Source of the DNA: Rostratula benghalensis
Taxonomy: Eukaryota; Chordata; Aves; Charadriiformes; Rostratulidae
Assembly (NCBI GenBank): GCA_013399305.1
Contig: VXAI01000182.1
Coordinates: forward strand, 1,247,197-1,311,196
DNA: 64,000 nt
Direction: 5' to 3'
Shown here: in pieces, positions 24,401 to 54,147 of the stretch
Numbering within the stretch: position 1 is the stretch's first letter
How the letters are laid out: every line of letters starts with the position of its first letter
Notes under the pieces: model-generated
What the model was told of the DNA's origin: nothing
Databases searched by the model: none
Seen by the model: the letters and a program-made list of their open reading frames with translations, nothing else
Made by a program: the position numbers and the translations under genes

Positions 24401-27400
24401 GAGTTGGGTTCTACTGCACCTCGGTAATTTATCAAGGAAACTGCCAAGCATTTGCTAAGGGAGCCCAAATGAGGGGTTTGTGTGATCAACCTGTGGGTCC
24501 ATGCTTGGCCCACAGCCCCGGCGAGGTGGCTGCAGGAGCAGCAGAGATCTGGCAGCAATACTTCCTATGGTGATTTTAGGTGGCACAAAGGTACATGTGC
24601 AACTGAGGGGATTTGGGGAATAAACAAGTCAGCTCCTGCTGCCCGAACCAAAGGCTGAAGTATCATTAAGCCAAAGAGAATAACTACACAAGAAAGGTCA
24701 CCACCTACTCAAGAGTCAGGATCTCCTTGACCCACATTCACTCTCCCTTCTCTCTGTCAGGATCAGCTGAGCAATTTAAAGCAAGAAGGCAAATGATGTC
24801 TGAAAAGCCAGCCATCAGCTTGGATGTGCAAATGGGTTTCCGCTTGGCTGTAAGCAGGTTCCAGCTGTTTGGGCACAGCTGGGCTCTCCCTGAGGTCTGT
24901 CAGGTGCCAGAGATGTAACGGAATCAGAAAGGAGTGCTCCAAGTTCAGCCCTGAACTGCAGAGAAAGCTCTACCTGCAGTCATTCTGACATAGAGTCCAC
25001 TATTGCTGCTTGCTTTTTAGTTGAAGAAATAGGAGTGTGTACCAAGTGGCTAAATGTTCCCAGTCTGTGATTCTGTGATTTCCCTGTGTAGAGACCAAAT
25101 GCATCCATCATCCCAAAGCTCCATCACAAAGATCAGTCAAAAATGATGCTCCTTCCACAGCAGAGAGATGGATCATACCGATTCTCAGCCACCACTACTG
25201 CTTTGACCCTAGTATTGTTGGTTTTAGCTGTATGGGACAGATGACACCCACCAAAGACAGCGTTCCACACAAAGGTATGGTAAAGGGAGAAGCACACCCC
25301 GTGAAGGGGATACTTAGCCGAATGGGGGGAGGCTGGAGAACCCTGGAAACTCCTGAGGACAACGCTGAGTAGGAGACAAAGTACTGAAGCATCGATGAGA
25401 AACAGCAATAGTCTGAAAGTTGTGCCATAGCAAGTGATGGATCCAGCAAAAAAGAGCAATCAAACATTTCAGTGCAACGGGACAGCACAGCTCCAGCTCT
25501 GCACGGGCTCTGGAGGCCAGGGCCACTGCTTCAGTGTGTGTGCCATCTAGTGAACAAGAGAAAGAAGAGCAAACATCACTCCCACTTCCCTTGCAAGCTT
25601 GGAAACCAGGCCCGGGGGAGTCCCAGCAGGTGCTTGCGAGGGCAGGTGGGGTGCCAGGGTAGCATGTCCCTGTCACCCAGCCCCATCTCACCCAGGAAAG
25701 GAAGAACAACAAACCTCCTCAACAAGGTGGAGCCACCAGCCTCTGGAAGGGCTTGGCTTGCTCAGACCCTGGGTAGTTTGGCATTTGGAGAATTAAACCA
25801 GTGGCCAGTGCAGTGGGAGAGCATGCAACAGCCCTTGTCTTGACAGGGTGGCAGATGACTTTTGAAGGATGAGCTCACCTCCAGCTTCCCTCCTGCACCA
25901 AGGGAGAGCAGATGCAGCCGTTACAGAAATGGAGTTAAGCACAAGCCCCATCTCCATGACTTTCCCTGCCTGCCCTGCTTTATGTTACCCGGAGAGTTTC
26001 ATCATCCCCATCACAGCAGGAACACTGCAAAAGCCTTTGGGCAGGTTGGAGGGGCTTGGAGCCCAGATGTGACAGGACATAAAACACAGAGGAGGTAATG
26101 AGGGGAGCTGAGAATGATACAGCTGCTGGAGCACCAGTACCTTTTCAAGGCTGTCATCTCTATTTTTAAAAATTAAGAAAGATTTTTACCTCCGCTCTGT
26201 TTTCAGCATTGCAGGAGGGTACAATGGTAGCTAACAGTTATTTCTGGAATACACAATACTTTCAACATGTATTTATAAATATAAGTATCCTCACGGTTGA
26301 AGCTCCCCTCAGGCACTGCCAAGGACGTGCAGATCAAGTTAAATACTCCCATGAGATCCTCTGCTTCACTAGGATATGTTGAGTGAGGCCACTTTTGACC
26401 AGTGTGTCCCAGGAGACAGTGTAGCCCTGGTACATGTAAATGAAGGAGATAGCCAATTATGTGTCCTCAGCTACTTCATTTCTTACTATCTCATGGAGCG
26501 AGGAGACAGGCACCCTCATGCCTTCTCTCACCACAGTGCCACCCATGTAAAACCTCACCAGCAACAACTTGCAGTACCTTCTCCCTCTCTGAACTCATAG
26601 CCTCCAATATGACCTAATGAGAGTGGACACAGGTAGGAAAGTAATTTCCACCACAAAACCCAAGGTAGAAGTTGACAGGCTGCAGAGCAACCTTCCAAAA
26701 CTGAGGGGAAAAATACACCAGCTCCATGGACTTTTGTCAAAGCTGCCCTTGCATACCATATGTCCTTGCTGGTGTAGGCATTTGGATGAAAGAAATTCTG
26801 ACTAAACCAGCAGGTAAAAATCTCTGAGCAGAAAACAAAGAGCACACAGGTCCTGTGGTTGGTTGCAGAGATGGTGAGAGTTTTTCTGAGCAACCCAACG
26901 GAGCAAGCAGAAGTTTGCCCCTGCATTGACAGGGCAAGACACAATTTGTGTCTGGGCCCCATAATTAATCCCCAGGATCCAAGAGTTACTTGGCCAAGGA
27001 CTGGGTAGGAGGAGATGGGAAGGCCTTCCTAGGACCTCCTTGTCCCACAAAAACAAGGGAGCTGAGGCATTTGTTTGAGATCTTCTGTAAAGCCAGGTGA
27101 TCCAATTAAAAATGGAAGAAAAACCCACATATAAGGAGCTCGCACTTATCAGATAAGAGGATGCAATACTCCCTCTTCACCAAGCAGGGTCAGCCGAGCA
27201 CTATTTTAAACACACAACGAAGCCATTGAGGGAACTGCTGCTTCACATAAGGTCTACCAGAGCTTCAGCTCTGTAGCAAAGGCGTTACCACCACTGAGCT
27301 GTAGCAGAAGCATTACTGAAGCAACTAGCTTAATTTTAAAGAACTGGAAGTTCAGCCTTCCAATGTTCACATGCCCAGAACTGGCTCTGGAGGTTTCTGT

Positions 27401-27479
27401 AAGTCAGCAAAACCCAGATTAGAAGCAAAGTTGGTCTGAGGCCACAGCTGGTCATCATGCAGGAAATCAGACACATGCC
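21441..27479. other. Intergenic region between STK10 3' end and SH3PXD2B promoter
   Basis: About 6 kb separates the CpG island from the inferred STK10 poly-A site. No exon of a known gene was recognised on either strand. In particular I saw nothing resembling UBTD2 or EFCAB9, which occupy this neighbourhood in human. An AT-rich block at about 21838-21960 with TTTAATTA-like homeodomain cores stands out 0.4 kb upstream of the island. The rest is unremarkable single-copy sequence. Confidence 0.65.
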
Positions 27480-27499
27480 CAGGTTTCTCAGTCTGTTAC

Positions 27500-27505
27500 T
27501 TTATT
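27500..27505 (-). terminator. STK10: Candidate STK10 polyadenylation signal
   Basis: AATAAA on the minus strand is followed by GTAACAGACTGAG and then a GT-rich stretch containing GTGTCTG. That spacing fits cleavage about 15-25 bases downstream. It is the most distal of three hexamers clustered within 150 bases, which favours this as the main gene end. Confidence 0.45.
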
Positions 27506-29248
27506 AGAAGGGTCTTTACATCATAGCAATGGACCCATTGAAGACACTTTACAAAATATTTTTTAAAACCCCTTTTTATTCAAAGCCACATTTTAAAAAT
27601 TGGCATCCCACCCACCCCAACCCCCCCTTCAAAACAAGCTGGGTTTATTCATGGTTCCTTCTGAAGCAACAAAAACATCCTCTTTTGAAGGGGGGTGGGT
27701 GGGAAATATAACCACCCTGTAAACATGATGATCAGATGTGCTCCCCTGCCCTCTTCTAGGAGGGATACATGGTCCTAAAGCCCCAACACACCTGGAGAGG
27801 GAACAGAGAACAGGGAAAGGGCAGGGGACAAAACCATTCCTGCTCTCTGTTAGCAGATGCAAAATGGTGTTGCTAGTTCCAGGCTGCAAATAAGCTGGAG
27901 TGGAGAAAGGGACAACCGATTTACCATAAGAGCATCACACCAGCTCTTTAAAAGCCCCCTGAAATAGTCTCCTTCCTCATGGCTGCACAGTATCCAGAGA
28001 GAGCTGATGCTCCTTGGGCTGGTGATGAAGACAGGCAGAGGTGGCAATGCCCTCCAGCTGCAGGAGGTGCATAAGCAGTGTGCCACAGGATATCCTTCTG
28101 CAAGCCACATGTAACACACAAAGGACAGGCACCAGATACTGATTTCTGTGACAACAGCCATTTCATAGAGCATGTCCAAGCTGACCCCAATGAGACCAGG
28201 CAAAGGACTGCTGGGGCTGCCAGCACACATTTCTAATGCAATTAAAAGGCCCAAACCAGCACATTGCTCAGGAACAGTCAGCCCCCTGCACTCATTTGTT
28301 TTACATCAGCTCCCCACCTGGTGCTATCACATCTGAAAGGCACAGTCAATGCTTTTGGAGATAGAATGGGTGGTCTTCCAAGGAAGACAGCCTAGTTACT
28401 GAAAAACTGCTGTGCAGTCTGCTTGCAAAGGGTGCCAGCCCTTAAGATCTCCACCTCGGATATATTCTTTAATAAAGACATCAGTGGTGTGGATTCAGAA
28501 GAAATGCCCAGTAGATGTAGTCTTGCTAGTTCGCAGGAAGCTTATAGATACGTATTATGAACTCTAAATGGGTAGTAAATGTAAATGCACTCCTCAGATG
28601 AAAGAAGTGTTAAAGACCTGGGGCCTGCCTCCTTCACCTAGGTACCTAGAAGTAGCACATCACACACCACCTTTCCTTGAAATACCAGTATGTCTCTAAA
28701 TCAACACAAGAACTTTAAAATAACTTTTTTTTAATATATATAAGCAGAGACATCTTTTTCTTACTAGGGAAACAGGCCTAAACTGAAAAACCTTTTCCAG
28801 AGATCAACAGAGAGAAAAACTTAAGTGCTACCTTTTACCTGTTGGTTGCATAAAGAAGGTGGTGCTGCCTGGTGAGTCCTGTCCCCCCACCCAGGTTTCT
28901 GCTCTGGGTCCTAACCAGCAGCTCAGGCAAGCCCTGCCATGTGCTGGAGGTGAGAGCAGCATATTGCTATGGAGCAGAAAGGACAGAGGCTGGACCTGCC
29001 ACTGCTCTGCAGTGTGACTCCAAGCTAAGAGCCAGAACCATGGAAGAAACTGTGGCGCATCATAAGGAGACGAGACATCAGTGGAGAAAGCAACATTGAG
29101 AGTAATGAGCCACCATGACCCACCTTTGCATCTCCTTTTCCCTTACACTCCTTGTTTCAAGACTGCTTTATTGCTTCCAAATGATGCTTAGCAGCCTGTA
29201 GCCATGACTGTAGGGCGGCCAGGCTGGCTGACCCACATGGCCAAGACA

Positions 29249-29274
29249 TATATTTAAAATATATATATATAATT
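29249..29274. repeat. TA-rich low-complexity repeat
   Basis: Imperfect AT dinucleotides (ATATATTTAAAATATATATA and onward) within the inferred STK10 3' UTR. A similar T8AATATATATA stretch lies at about 28726-28741. Confidence 0.75.
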
Positions 29275-30192
29275 AAATCTCAAACACATGTGTGATCATC
29301 AGAGCTCCAGCTTTCTACCCCTCTGTGCCTCACCAGAAGACACATGACTGTGACCAAACCTCACTGCAGGACTGAGCACTATTACAAACCTCCCCCTCTG
29401 CGCACATACAACTTACACTTCAAGAGACAAAAGCCTGCAGCCAGCTGAACAGTTTAATTATGCCATAGTCCATTCTCTGATAAGATAGTGTTAGCTAAGT
29501 GCCAGAGGGACTGCAGTGCCAGCAATCACAGCAAATAAAGAAGCAGAAGCACCTTTGGAAGGATGTCCAGGCACTCCCCTTTCTGCATAGTCTGTACAAG
29601 GAGGAAGAGGAAAGAAAAAACTCATCCCTCTTGCCTCAAAGGCAAAAAAAAAAAAATATCCCAATCACTGTCTCAGAGGGCCACAGTAGAGAGAAATAAA
29701 TCTAAGGCAAGTGTTGGGGCACCACAAGGCCAAGGTTAGCCTAAGAAAATGCCAAAGCTTCTCTGCCCCAGACAAGTCCTTACAAGAGGAGGAGCAGCCA
29801 CAGTGATAAGCCTTGTGCAGAAGGCAGGAGCCCATTTCTCCTGTTCAGAGCAGTAATTGATTCAGTCTGAGCTGATCAGCCTGGTGAGCACCAGGCTCAC
29901 GTGAAGGCCATGCATCCAGCTAACAGTGCAAGTACAACTGCAGAGAGTCCTGTCCAACTTCCCAGCCTGGAGCTGTGCTGAGCAGGCCAGCTCCTGGAAA
30001 TGCCACCTAACTTCCAGTGAGCATCCCCCAGTGCAGGACAGAAGCCATGTTTATCTTGGACAGTGTGAGGGGTCATGAGGGTGATATTGTGAGAAGAGGC
30101 TGCTGGGAGGGTCTTCCAAGTCCAAAGTTGCCCACCTATAGCCCAGGAGGACACAGTAAGTACCAGGCTGGTGGCCTGCCAGCTCTGGGGTG

Positions 30193-47692
<17,500 letters not shown>

Positions 47693-48178
47693 CTGGGGAA
47701 ACAAAGAGAGAGGAATTAAACTCAGGTCAGTGTTTGACTGAGCAAAGCCCACTGGCTAGAGAAGAGGAGACAGAAGTATTGGGTTTTGCTGCCCCTTTGC
47801 CCCACACAGGGATGCAGAAGCTTTGGTGCTGCCCAGGACACATCCTCCAGGCACCCCCAGCACCACCACCCAAGCCCTGGGGTCAGATCCTGCACAGAGC
47901 AGCCATCTCAGAGGGACCATCCCCATGGCTGTGACACCCCCAGCAGTGGTGCCTGGCCCCATACCTGGACACCCACCCCAAGCAGCCAGCTTCAGCTCCG
48001 GGTTCCTCTCTGTTTACATCTCTTCCCATTGCATTTTGGAGGGAGAGCTGCTCCAGAGAGCAGCCTTGCCAACAGGATGAGATAGCTGTCATAGCTGGGA
48101 GCTGACGTGGCCCGGAGAAATCAGGCAGGATTTTATTTGGCAAATGAGAGATGGGGAGTGCTGCTGGGTCTTTAATGT

Positions 48179-48196
48179 CCCCCCCCCCCCCCCCCC
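48179..48196. repeat. Poly-C homopolymer (18 bases)
   Basis: An uninterrupted run of C on the plus strand, which is G18 in the STK10 transcript, about 490 bases upstream of the exon at 47644-47692. Its exact length is likely to be polymorphic or prone to sequencing error. Confidence 0.85.
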
Positions 48197-48339
48197 TTAC
48201 TTCTGCCCCCATTGCTCAGTAGTTCATTGCTCTCTTGATTTTGAGCAATTTGAGGAGAAAACATGTCAGTAAAGAGGTTGGGTGCATTCACCAGATGTCT
48301 GCTGTTTTTATCCCAGGGACATGCACACGGTCCTGCTAT

Positions 48340-48450
48340 TTCAACCCCCTCTCTCCTCCCCCACCCGCCTGCCTGTCGTCCCCTCCTCCCCCCCATACTC
48401 CCAGAGGGTGGGCCTTTCCCCAGCCCCCCTGGGGATGCAGGTCCTTGTCC
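48340..48450 (-). other. C-rich block, potential G-quadruplexes in the STK10 pre-mRNA
   Basis: Many C3-C7 runs separated by short gaps on the plus strand give clustered G-runs on the minus (transcribed-sense) strand. This meets the simple quadruplex pattern several times. Structure formation is not shown. Confidence 0.45.
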
Positions 48451-51400
48451 CCCCTCACCTCTACAAAAACTCAGCCGGAGCCTTTCCTGGGGTGGTGGGA
48501 GGGCAATGCCACCCCCCAGCTCCCCTTCAGGGCAGAGGAGGCTGCTCAGATAAACAGATTAAAATTTCAAGCAGGGGTTATGAGGGACAAGAGATGCTTC
48601 ACCTCCCCAACCAGCTCTTCTTCTCCTTGTTGAGGCGACATACCGGAGAGGTGAAATGCCAGAGTTTATTTTGAGGACAAGGACTGAACAAACTGAAGGC
48701 AGTGTTTACCAGCACGGCTCTCTAAGCCCTTCAAGTGGAGGTCATGCTATTAAACGCTGCTCTAAGGACTGGACCAGAAGCCGAGGAGAGAAGGCTCAAG
48801 CTCTCTCTTTCTCATGGTTTAATCTGCAGCTCCAGCAAGCCACATCCCACTGTTTTGTCCTGTAGTTCCTACACACAGACAAGGGAAATGCTATCATCAA
48901 TCCGGACCATGGTGGAAGACACAAATGCTTTGTTTTAAAGGAGAAGGGGGGAGCAGGATCAGGTGCTGGAATGCAGCAAACCTCAAATTGCTCTGCAAGA
49001 ATCTGCCCAGGTCTAAGAGCTGGGGGGAGACAATGCTGAGACAAGAAACCAAGACAGGTTGGGCAGCCCAACACAGGCACCGTTGTAGGAAGCGGAGAAA
49101 AATAACCAGAGGCTGGGCCCAGGGAGATATTTGAAGCAGGCTGGGGAACAGGGAGATAGGGAACAGTAATTGGAAAGATTCAAACCATTCACAAACCAGG
49201 AGCTGAGCAGGAGGCTTGCATGGAGGTAAACCAGCACAGCCCTTGCACCGATGGGCCATGTCAACACACCTTTTCTTGCTTGTGTTGTTCATACGCTCAA
49301 CCAGAGCATCAGCAGCTTCATCAGCAAATGGAAAGGCAAGAGTTGCTTCCTATTGCTGTCTCTCCAGACACTGAGATGCCTGCTGGACCCCTGTGCCCCA
49401 TCTCACCCCAACACAGCTCTAGGAGGCTCATTTCAGCCAATTATTTTTATAGTTTTCCTCTTCACATTGACCAGAGCAAACTAACACCACCAGCAGATAC
49501 CAGCCCTTCCTGGGCTCCACAGAGCCCCAAAATGCCAGAAGTGAACCCCAAACAAGCCCCAACACCAGTATCAACCTGCCAGCTGGGAGGGCAAGGGCTT
49601 TCCCATGCTCTGGGAGGCTGACAGGATGCGCGGGGCTCTGCTGGCACAGCCAGGCTGGTGACAGAACCTCTGCAGAGCGGTACCACGATCCCACAGTGGG
49701 GGACCTGCCCTCTGCTAGACCTTCCTCCACCACCACTAGCCCAGACAAGCCAGGAATGAGTGACTGCTGGCTACATCCCCCAAGCCCACAGCGCAGGGTC
49801 TGCAGAAGGACTGAGCAAACCCGATCCCACGTACGTCTGAGCATCGCAGCTTTGCACTGCGCTGGCTGGCAGAAAAACCCGCCTGTACAAACGAGCCTGT
49901 CTCATCACTGAACAGCAGTACCAGGCTTAGCTCTTGAATCTTAAACAGTCCCAAAACTTAAAAACAAACCAAAAGAAACTAGCCTGAATCAGCTGCTAAC
50001 ATAGCCTTGGCCATCCAGGTGACCCTGGGTGCTGTCATTGCTAATGCTCATCAGGCAGCTTTTACAGCTTCTGCCTCTGTACGTCCCAGCTAAATGAGGT
50101 CCCCTGGCATCTCAGACAGCTCCTCTTACACAGGAAGATAATTTTAGTCACAGGGGGAAGAAACATAGAGGGCAGCCAGGTAGATGACAGCCACCCTGGT
50201 CAGCAGAACCCCTGGGAGCCCAGTGTGGTTCATCCTCCCCCCCCCAAGGCAGATGTTGCACTGAGGTTTCCCACCAGGGACGCAGCTGAGATGTGCCCCA
50301 GTCACACACATCGAGCCTTTACACAGGGAAAGGCCAAGCACAGTGCACCCTACTCTGGATCCACACGAGATGCATTTCATCCCACAAAGGTTCACCTAGG
50401 TTTGCAGTCTAGCAATGAGAAAATTAGGGAAATAAGTTCATCTGAAGCAGCACAACCACGGATGTTTATGCAGGCACAGCAGGCTGCAAGCCAGGCACTG
50501 GGAATATGGGAAATATGGAAAACTTACAAAATATGCATTTTCAACAAGGGCAGAGATGCCAAAGAATAATTATGGGTGTGACCAGATAGTCTGAACATCC
50601 AAAAACCTAATGGGCTCATTTCAGCCCAGAAAACCTGATTTAAATAAATGCAACTGGCAACCCCATAGCTCCCACACCACACACACTTCCTTCCTGGAGC
50701 AGGGCCAGCCTGAAAAACGTTTTACCATTGCAGCAGGTAGGAAGGCAGGCCCAGTGGCAGCAACACACAGCTGTCCCTGTGTGCACGGGGGGATGCAGGA
50801 AGCTGGCGGAGAGCAGAGGCTGTGCTGGCCCCCTTCCCCAGGCCTGCAGCAGGGAGAAGGACCATTGGGCAGCCCCTAACACCCCAGGGTGGGCTGCCTG
50901 TCCCTCTGGCAGTGATGAGGAACAAGCTGGGAGGATCCTAGAAGGGATCTGTTGACAAGAACACAGGCGTCTGTGGAGCCAGGAGGCTGGTGATTTACCC
51001 AAGAGCTGCAAAGAGTTTTAACTCTTTGCTTCGGGCTGTTTCCACGTGCTTGGATATACGGGCTGTCCCGAGCACGCTGGTGACAGTGCCAATCTGTCCT
51101 GCATGTCACCTCTCAACACGGCTGTGCTTGGCCAGCCCCAGCAACCTCCCCACGATGTGCATTACCCAGGAGGTTTCACGCACCTCATCCCAAAAAAGGC
51201 TCCTGCACTCTGGTGAGCCAGAGATCCAGGGTGGGGGGTGTCTCTGCCCCAGCACTGACATTCCAAAAGCAGTCCTTTTACACTAATTAGAGTCCGGGGG
51301 GAGCACCCACACCTCCTCCTCCTGGTGGGTGTCCGGGCCAGGGGGTTCTGTGGTGAGCAGCCTGGAACAGGGTTGGAACAAACATCCTGTTTATAACCAT

Positions 51401-53944
51401 TTCCTCCGTGCAAGAAACCCAGGGACTTCCTCGCAGTGCTGGGCTCCGGGAGGGGGACACGCAGCAGCAACAGCAGCTCTCCCCCTCCTGCTGTGTCCTC
51501 CAAACTGTTCTAAATCCTGGGGATTAAGCACTGTGGGCACTATGTGAATTTTCCATCTGCAGGCAGCTGCAACTACGCCTCGCAAGCACATGCAAAATTC
51601 TCCACTCGCCCCCACCGTGGAGCTGCCTGAGCCCCAGGACGGACGGACGGACGGACTGACTGACGGCTGCCTTCCAGCACGGCCCAAGCCCCGCAGACTC
51701 CGCTTCAACGCCCCAAGCCAAGAAACCCAGCCACCGCGCTGGGCTCGCTCGCAGCTCCACGGGGACACACGAGCTGCACGCACGCACAAGCAACAGATTT
51801 GGGCAGCTGGATCATAGAGAAAATCACCCGCTCTCGCTGCCTTCCAAACCTTTGTACCGCAGTCTGAGCACTGATGTTTTAAAAAGTAAAAGAAAGGTGG
51901 GGAGGGAAGCTCTTTTCTCCTATACTTTTCACGAAACAGCATGAATTAAGAGGTCTGCATGCAGAAGCCACATAATCTTTCCCTTTCAACATATTTTGCA
52001 AGGGCAAAATTAAATTTAAACTTGGATTTGAAAGCAAAGAGTCCACTCAAGTTAAAGGGCTGTGTCGGTGACCTTGATTTTTCCCATGGCTCATCCTAAT
52101 CCTGCCTTTAGGCACAGCAGGACCTGAAAGCCCTTTGTACCCCAAGTGGGAGCAAGGTGGGGGTGGAGGGGGGACTGGGGCCCTTTTCTGGGCTGCTCGA
52201 GTAATAAGTGACTGCCTGGGAGGAAAGGAAGCAAGGTCCAGTGAGCCTGGGGTTGCCCAGGAGAATAAATACACACACATATGTATAAAACAGCTATGGC
52301 TTAAATTAAGTGCTCTTAAAGACACAGGCCTCCAAGTCGTACCCATGCAAGGGGGCACCACATACTATGAAAAAGCATTTTCTGACTTTGCAGCTCAAAA
52401 CAGCAAATCACACACTGTGCCAGGAGAATCCCTCTGGCACCTTACACCAGGGGGAAACCAAACCAGAAGACAAACCTAGTATGGAGTAGAGTCCAGTGCA
52501 GTTTCTGGGTCTGACAAAGCAGTAGTGGCATCTTCTCCCCACATACCAAAGCCTTCCCAGGTAGGACCGACATCCTGCTCGCTACTCTGGGTGTGTTTAA
52601 ACTCCCAGAACTTTCCACAACATTAAGGAAAAAAAAAATAAAAAAAGCTTATCTCAAAAAGCATTTTTACCAAACACTGAACAGTCAGTCCCCAACTGAT
52701 GTCCCTGAACTGAAGTTTGCAATTGAAGCACAATTAAGAGGAGAGGACACACCCCAGCCGAGCATTACTCATCTGATTGGCATGTCAGAGGGCAGAGGCC
52801 CACAAAATGTTCCCCTGCTGCAGCACTGGAGAAATGCCTCTTCCAGTCAGAAAGAGAGAGGAAAAAATAAAAGCCATCAGCTGGGAAAGCTCATCTCAGA
52901 GAGGGGTGGTCCCGGGCAGCCAGGCATTTCCTGCACAGAAAAGCCACCAGGTCCCCTCAGGGTGGAGGAGCCCTTGGCTGGCAGCCCAGTGGCTCCCTGG
53001 TCACTGAAGGTGGCAGGTGCCTGCAGGCTCTTTCCCATGACTTTGCTGCTTTTGCAGTTGCAGGGTGAACAGCCCAAATGCTTTGGAGTCATCATGCTGC
53101 TCCACAGCACCCCAGACATCACTACTTGGGTACACACCACAATAAGCACTGTAACCACCCAGTCACCTCCCTCCACACCGAGCCCTGAGCATCAGCACCG
53201 GTGGGCACGGGAGATTGCCTGCATCCCCATGATCTGTCTGCCCCCAGATCCACCCTGCCTGGCCCAGAAACTGCTTCAAAACTGAAGTACTTCAGCAATT
53301 TCCTCTCCTAATCTGCAGCAGAGGGTTTCGTTTTGTTTGTTTAAGCAGCTGCCCTCCACTGGGGAGAAGGTAACCCGCAGCATCCTGCTGCTGCAGCAGC
53401 CTCTGTCGCCCATGCAGCACCTCAAGCCTCTGCCACCTTCTTGGGGCGACTTAGAGGTGTCCTTGTCACCCACAGCAGAAAGCACCCTCCAGCATAGCCA
53501 CCAGCTCCCCTCCCTTGCACTGGCACAGAAGGACCAGGTTAGATAAGAACAGTAAATGTCAAGTAAACTGTGCTCCATTTATAGACCGGGCTGATGAAGG
53601 GAAATGCTTTCCAGGTTGCCTCCTTGCCAGCCATGGCACCCATCCCACCTCCCCTCTTCTCCAGGATGCTGAGCTGGCACAAAGCTCCAGGGGGATGCTG
53701 CCATTAGCAGCAATCATTTTCACCCCAGTGTTCTCTGAGTTCGAGCAGGACATGAAAAAGGAGCCCGGTGTGCCACAGCCAGCCTCGGCCACACTTGCCA
53801 TCAGAGGTTTTGGTCCTTCTCCATGTGCCACAGCCGTTGTGGGCAATAGGAGGAGGGTGGCAGGTCCCTGTGCTGTCCCCTATGTGCAGACTCAGGAGGG
53901 AGAGGCAGGAGGAGGAACTTCTCCTGCCTTGAGTTCCTTCCTTG

Positions 53945-54147
53945 AGGTGGAACTTCTTCACTTTGAGGGTGGCAGAGCCCTGGAACAGGCTTCCCAGAGT
54001 GGTGATGGAATCTGCGTCTCTGGAGACATTCAAAACCCACCTGGGCAAGTTTCTGTACAACCTGCTCCAGGAGGACCTGCTTAGGCTGGGGGGTTGGACT
54101 AGGTGATCTCCAGAGGTCCCTTCCAACCCCCATACCATTCTGTGAGG
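53945..54147 (+). mobile_element. CR1 LINE, 3' end
   Basis: The typical CR1 phrases GAGCCCTGGAACAGGCTTCC, TTGGACTAGGTGATCTCCAG and GGTCCCTTCCAACCCC appear in order. The segment ends with one copy of the tail octamer (ATTCTGTG). The reading frame is broken, suggesting an older copy than the one at 40.7 kb. It is antisense within the STK10 5' intron. Confidence 0.9.

Larger units (their letters stand above)
27480..30192 (-). other. STK10: Probable STK10 3' UTR
   Basis: About 2.7 kb follows the STK10 stop codon. Its downstream end contains three AATAAA hexamers on the minus strand (27644-27649, 27575-27580 and 27500-27505). A further isolated hexamer at 29167-29172 could give a shorter form with about 1 kb of UTR. 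No splice sites or coding frame interrupt it. The extent is inferred from the signals, not from transcripts. Confidence 0.5.

Noticed and set aside
25060..25082. GTGATTCTGTGATTT resembling a CR1 tail
   Set aside because: No CR1 3' UTR sequence upstream or downstream; two octamer-like units alone are not enough.
52593..53285. A 230-codon open frame on the plus strand in the STK10 5' intron
   Set aside because: No recognisable protein features; starts in A-rich sequence and looks like translated non-coding DNA.
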